A DNA stretch of 8,869 nt, from assembly GCA_021817355.1 (NCBI GenBank), contig JAKAVI010000056.1, positions 1 through 8,869 on the forward strand. Reading direction: 5' to 3'. The DNA is from Pseudomonadota bacterium (GTDB taxonomy: Bacteria > Pseudomonadota > Alphaproteobacteria > Micropepsales > Micropepsaceae). Numbering within the stretch: position 1 is the stretch's first letter; every line of letters starts with the position of its first letter. This document shows, piece by piece, positions 8,693-8,869 of the stretch. Below the pieces are notes generated by a model. It was not told the origin of the DNA. It saw only the letters and a program-made list of their open reading frames with translations, and searched no databases. Both the position numbers and the translations under genes were made by a program.

Positions 8693-8709
8693 TTGCGTAT
8701 ACGCTGCAA
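8693..8709. promoter_or_regulatory. Palindrome in the ohr upstream region, candidate regulatory site
   Basis: A perfect 10-bp palindrome, GCGTATACGC (8695-8704), is overlapped by TTGC (8693-8696) and GCAA (8706-8709), in a gap of about 100 bases before ohr. On the minus strand the centre offers TATACG as a possible -10 box, but no good -35 lies 16-18 bases upstream. It does not resemble the AT-rich palindromes I know for OhrR. It may be a repressor site or chance. Confidence 0.22.
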
Positions 8710-8722
8710 CGCCTGTCCCCGA

Positions 8723-8856
8723 TCAGCTGGAAAAGCCAAGAATTTTCGCGCTCAGCGTGCGATTGAGCCGGCGCAGCGCCCCTGCCCGTCCCTGATAGGC
8801 CGCCGTTACCATGGCATCGCCGCCCGGCTCGCGCATTGCCGCAAGGAGCGCCCCTT
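8723..8856 (-). CDS. 3' end of an unidentified gene, truncated at the contig edge
   Basis: The minus strand is open from the contig edge to a TGA at 8725-8723 and encodes about 44 residues, including REPGGDAMVTAAYQGRAGAL and RRLNRTLSAKILGFSS. Roughly 70 percent of third-codon positions are G or C, in line with neighbouring genes, and the protein has a basic helical C-terminus, so it is probably a real gene. I do not recognise the family. It runs in the same direction as ohr, with about 100 bases between its stop and the ohr start. Reading into the adapter bases creates a false in-frame TAA at 8857-8855. The true gene continues upstream, beyond the contig. Confidence 0.5.
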
Positions 8857-8869
8857 AGATCGGAAGAGC
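8857..8869. other. Residual Illumina adapter at the contig end
   Basis: The last 13 bases are AGATCGGAAGAGC, identical to the common stem of Illumina TruSeq-type adapters. A 13-base match ending exactly at the contig terminus is best explained by untrimmed adapter that entered the assembly. Genomic sequence should be taken to end at about 8856. Confidence 0.95.

Noticed and set aside
1..8869. Mobile elements, CRISPR arrays, tRNA/rRNA genes, toxin-antitoxin or phage genes
   Set aside because: None was seen on reading. There are no terminal inverted repeats, no spaced short repeats, no transposase-like protein, and nearly all sequence is taken up by the four large genes.

Overview
The window is an 8.87 kb contig from a draft assembly. 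It carries a tripartite RND multidrug efflux operon of the MdtABC type and an Ohr-type organic hydroperoxide reductase, all on the minus strand. High G+C, codon choice and the style of the MdtB/MdtC proteins (a long Ala/Ser/Gly-rich insert in MdtC, LxxLP/VDD transporter signatures) suggest an alphaproteobacterium, perhaps Acetobacteraceae or Sphingomonadales. No RNA gene or marker confirms this, so the taxonomy is an inference.

Layout in the direction of transcription (right to left). At 8857-8869 the contig ends in 13 bases identical to the common Illumina adapter stem, which is not genomic. Positions 8723-8856 hold the 3' end of an unidentified gene. A roughly 100-base gap with a small palindrome precedes ohr (8181-8618). 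A 59-base gap with a GACTTA-N8-TAAGTC inverted repeat leads into the adaptor gene mdtA (6616-8121, GTG start). After 24 bases comes mdtB (3478-6591, TTG start with a good Shine-Dalgarno). mdtC (188-3481) overlaps mdtB by ATGA. Beyond mdtC is a short spacer (77-187) and, on the opposite strand, what may be the last 24 codons of a convergent gene (2-76).

Functionally, MdtB and MdtC would form a heteromeric proton-driven inner-membrane pump. MdtA would bridge it to an outer-membrane TolC-type channel, which is not encoded here, and neither the MFS gene mdtD nor the baeSR regulators are present. Ohr detoxifies organic and lipid hydroperoxides. The shared orientation and short spacing suggest, but do not prove, co-transcription of ohr and the pump genes. 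I see no mobile element, CRISPR array, tRNA, rRNA or clearly new defence or biosynthetic system. The most unusual points are the subunit-specific insert in MdtC, the extended tails of MdtA, near-identical DNA blocks shared by mdtB and mdtC, the inverted repeat before mdtA, and the adapter artefact.
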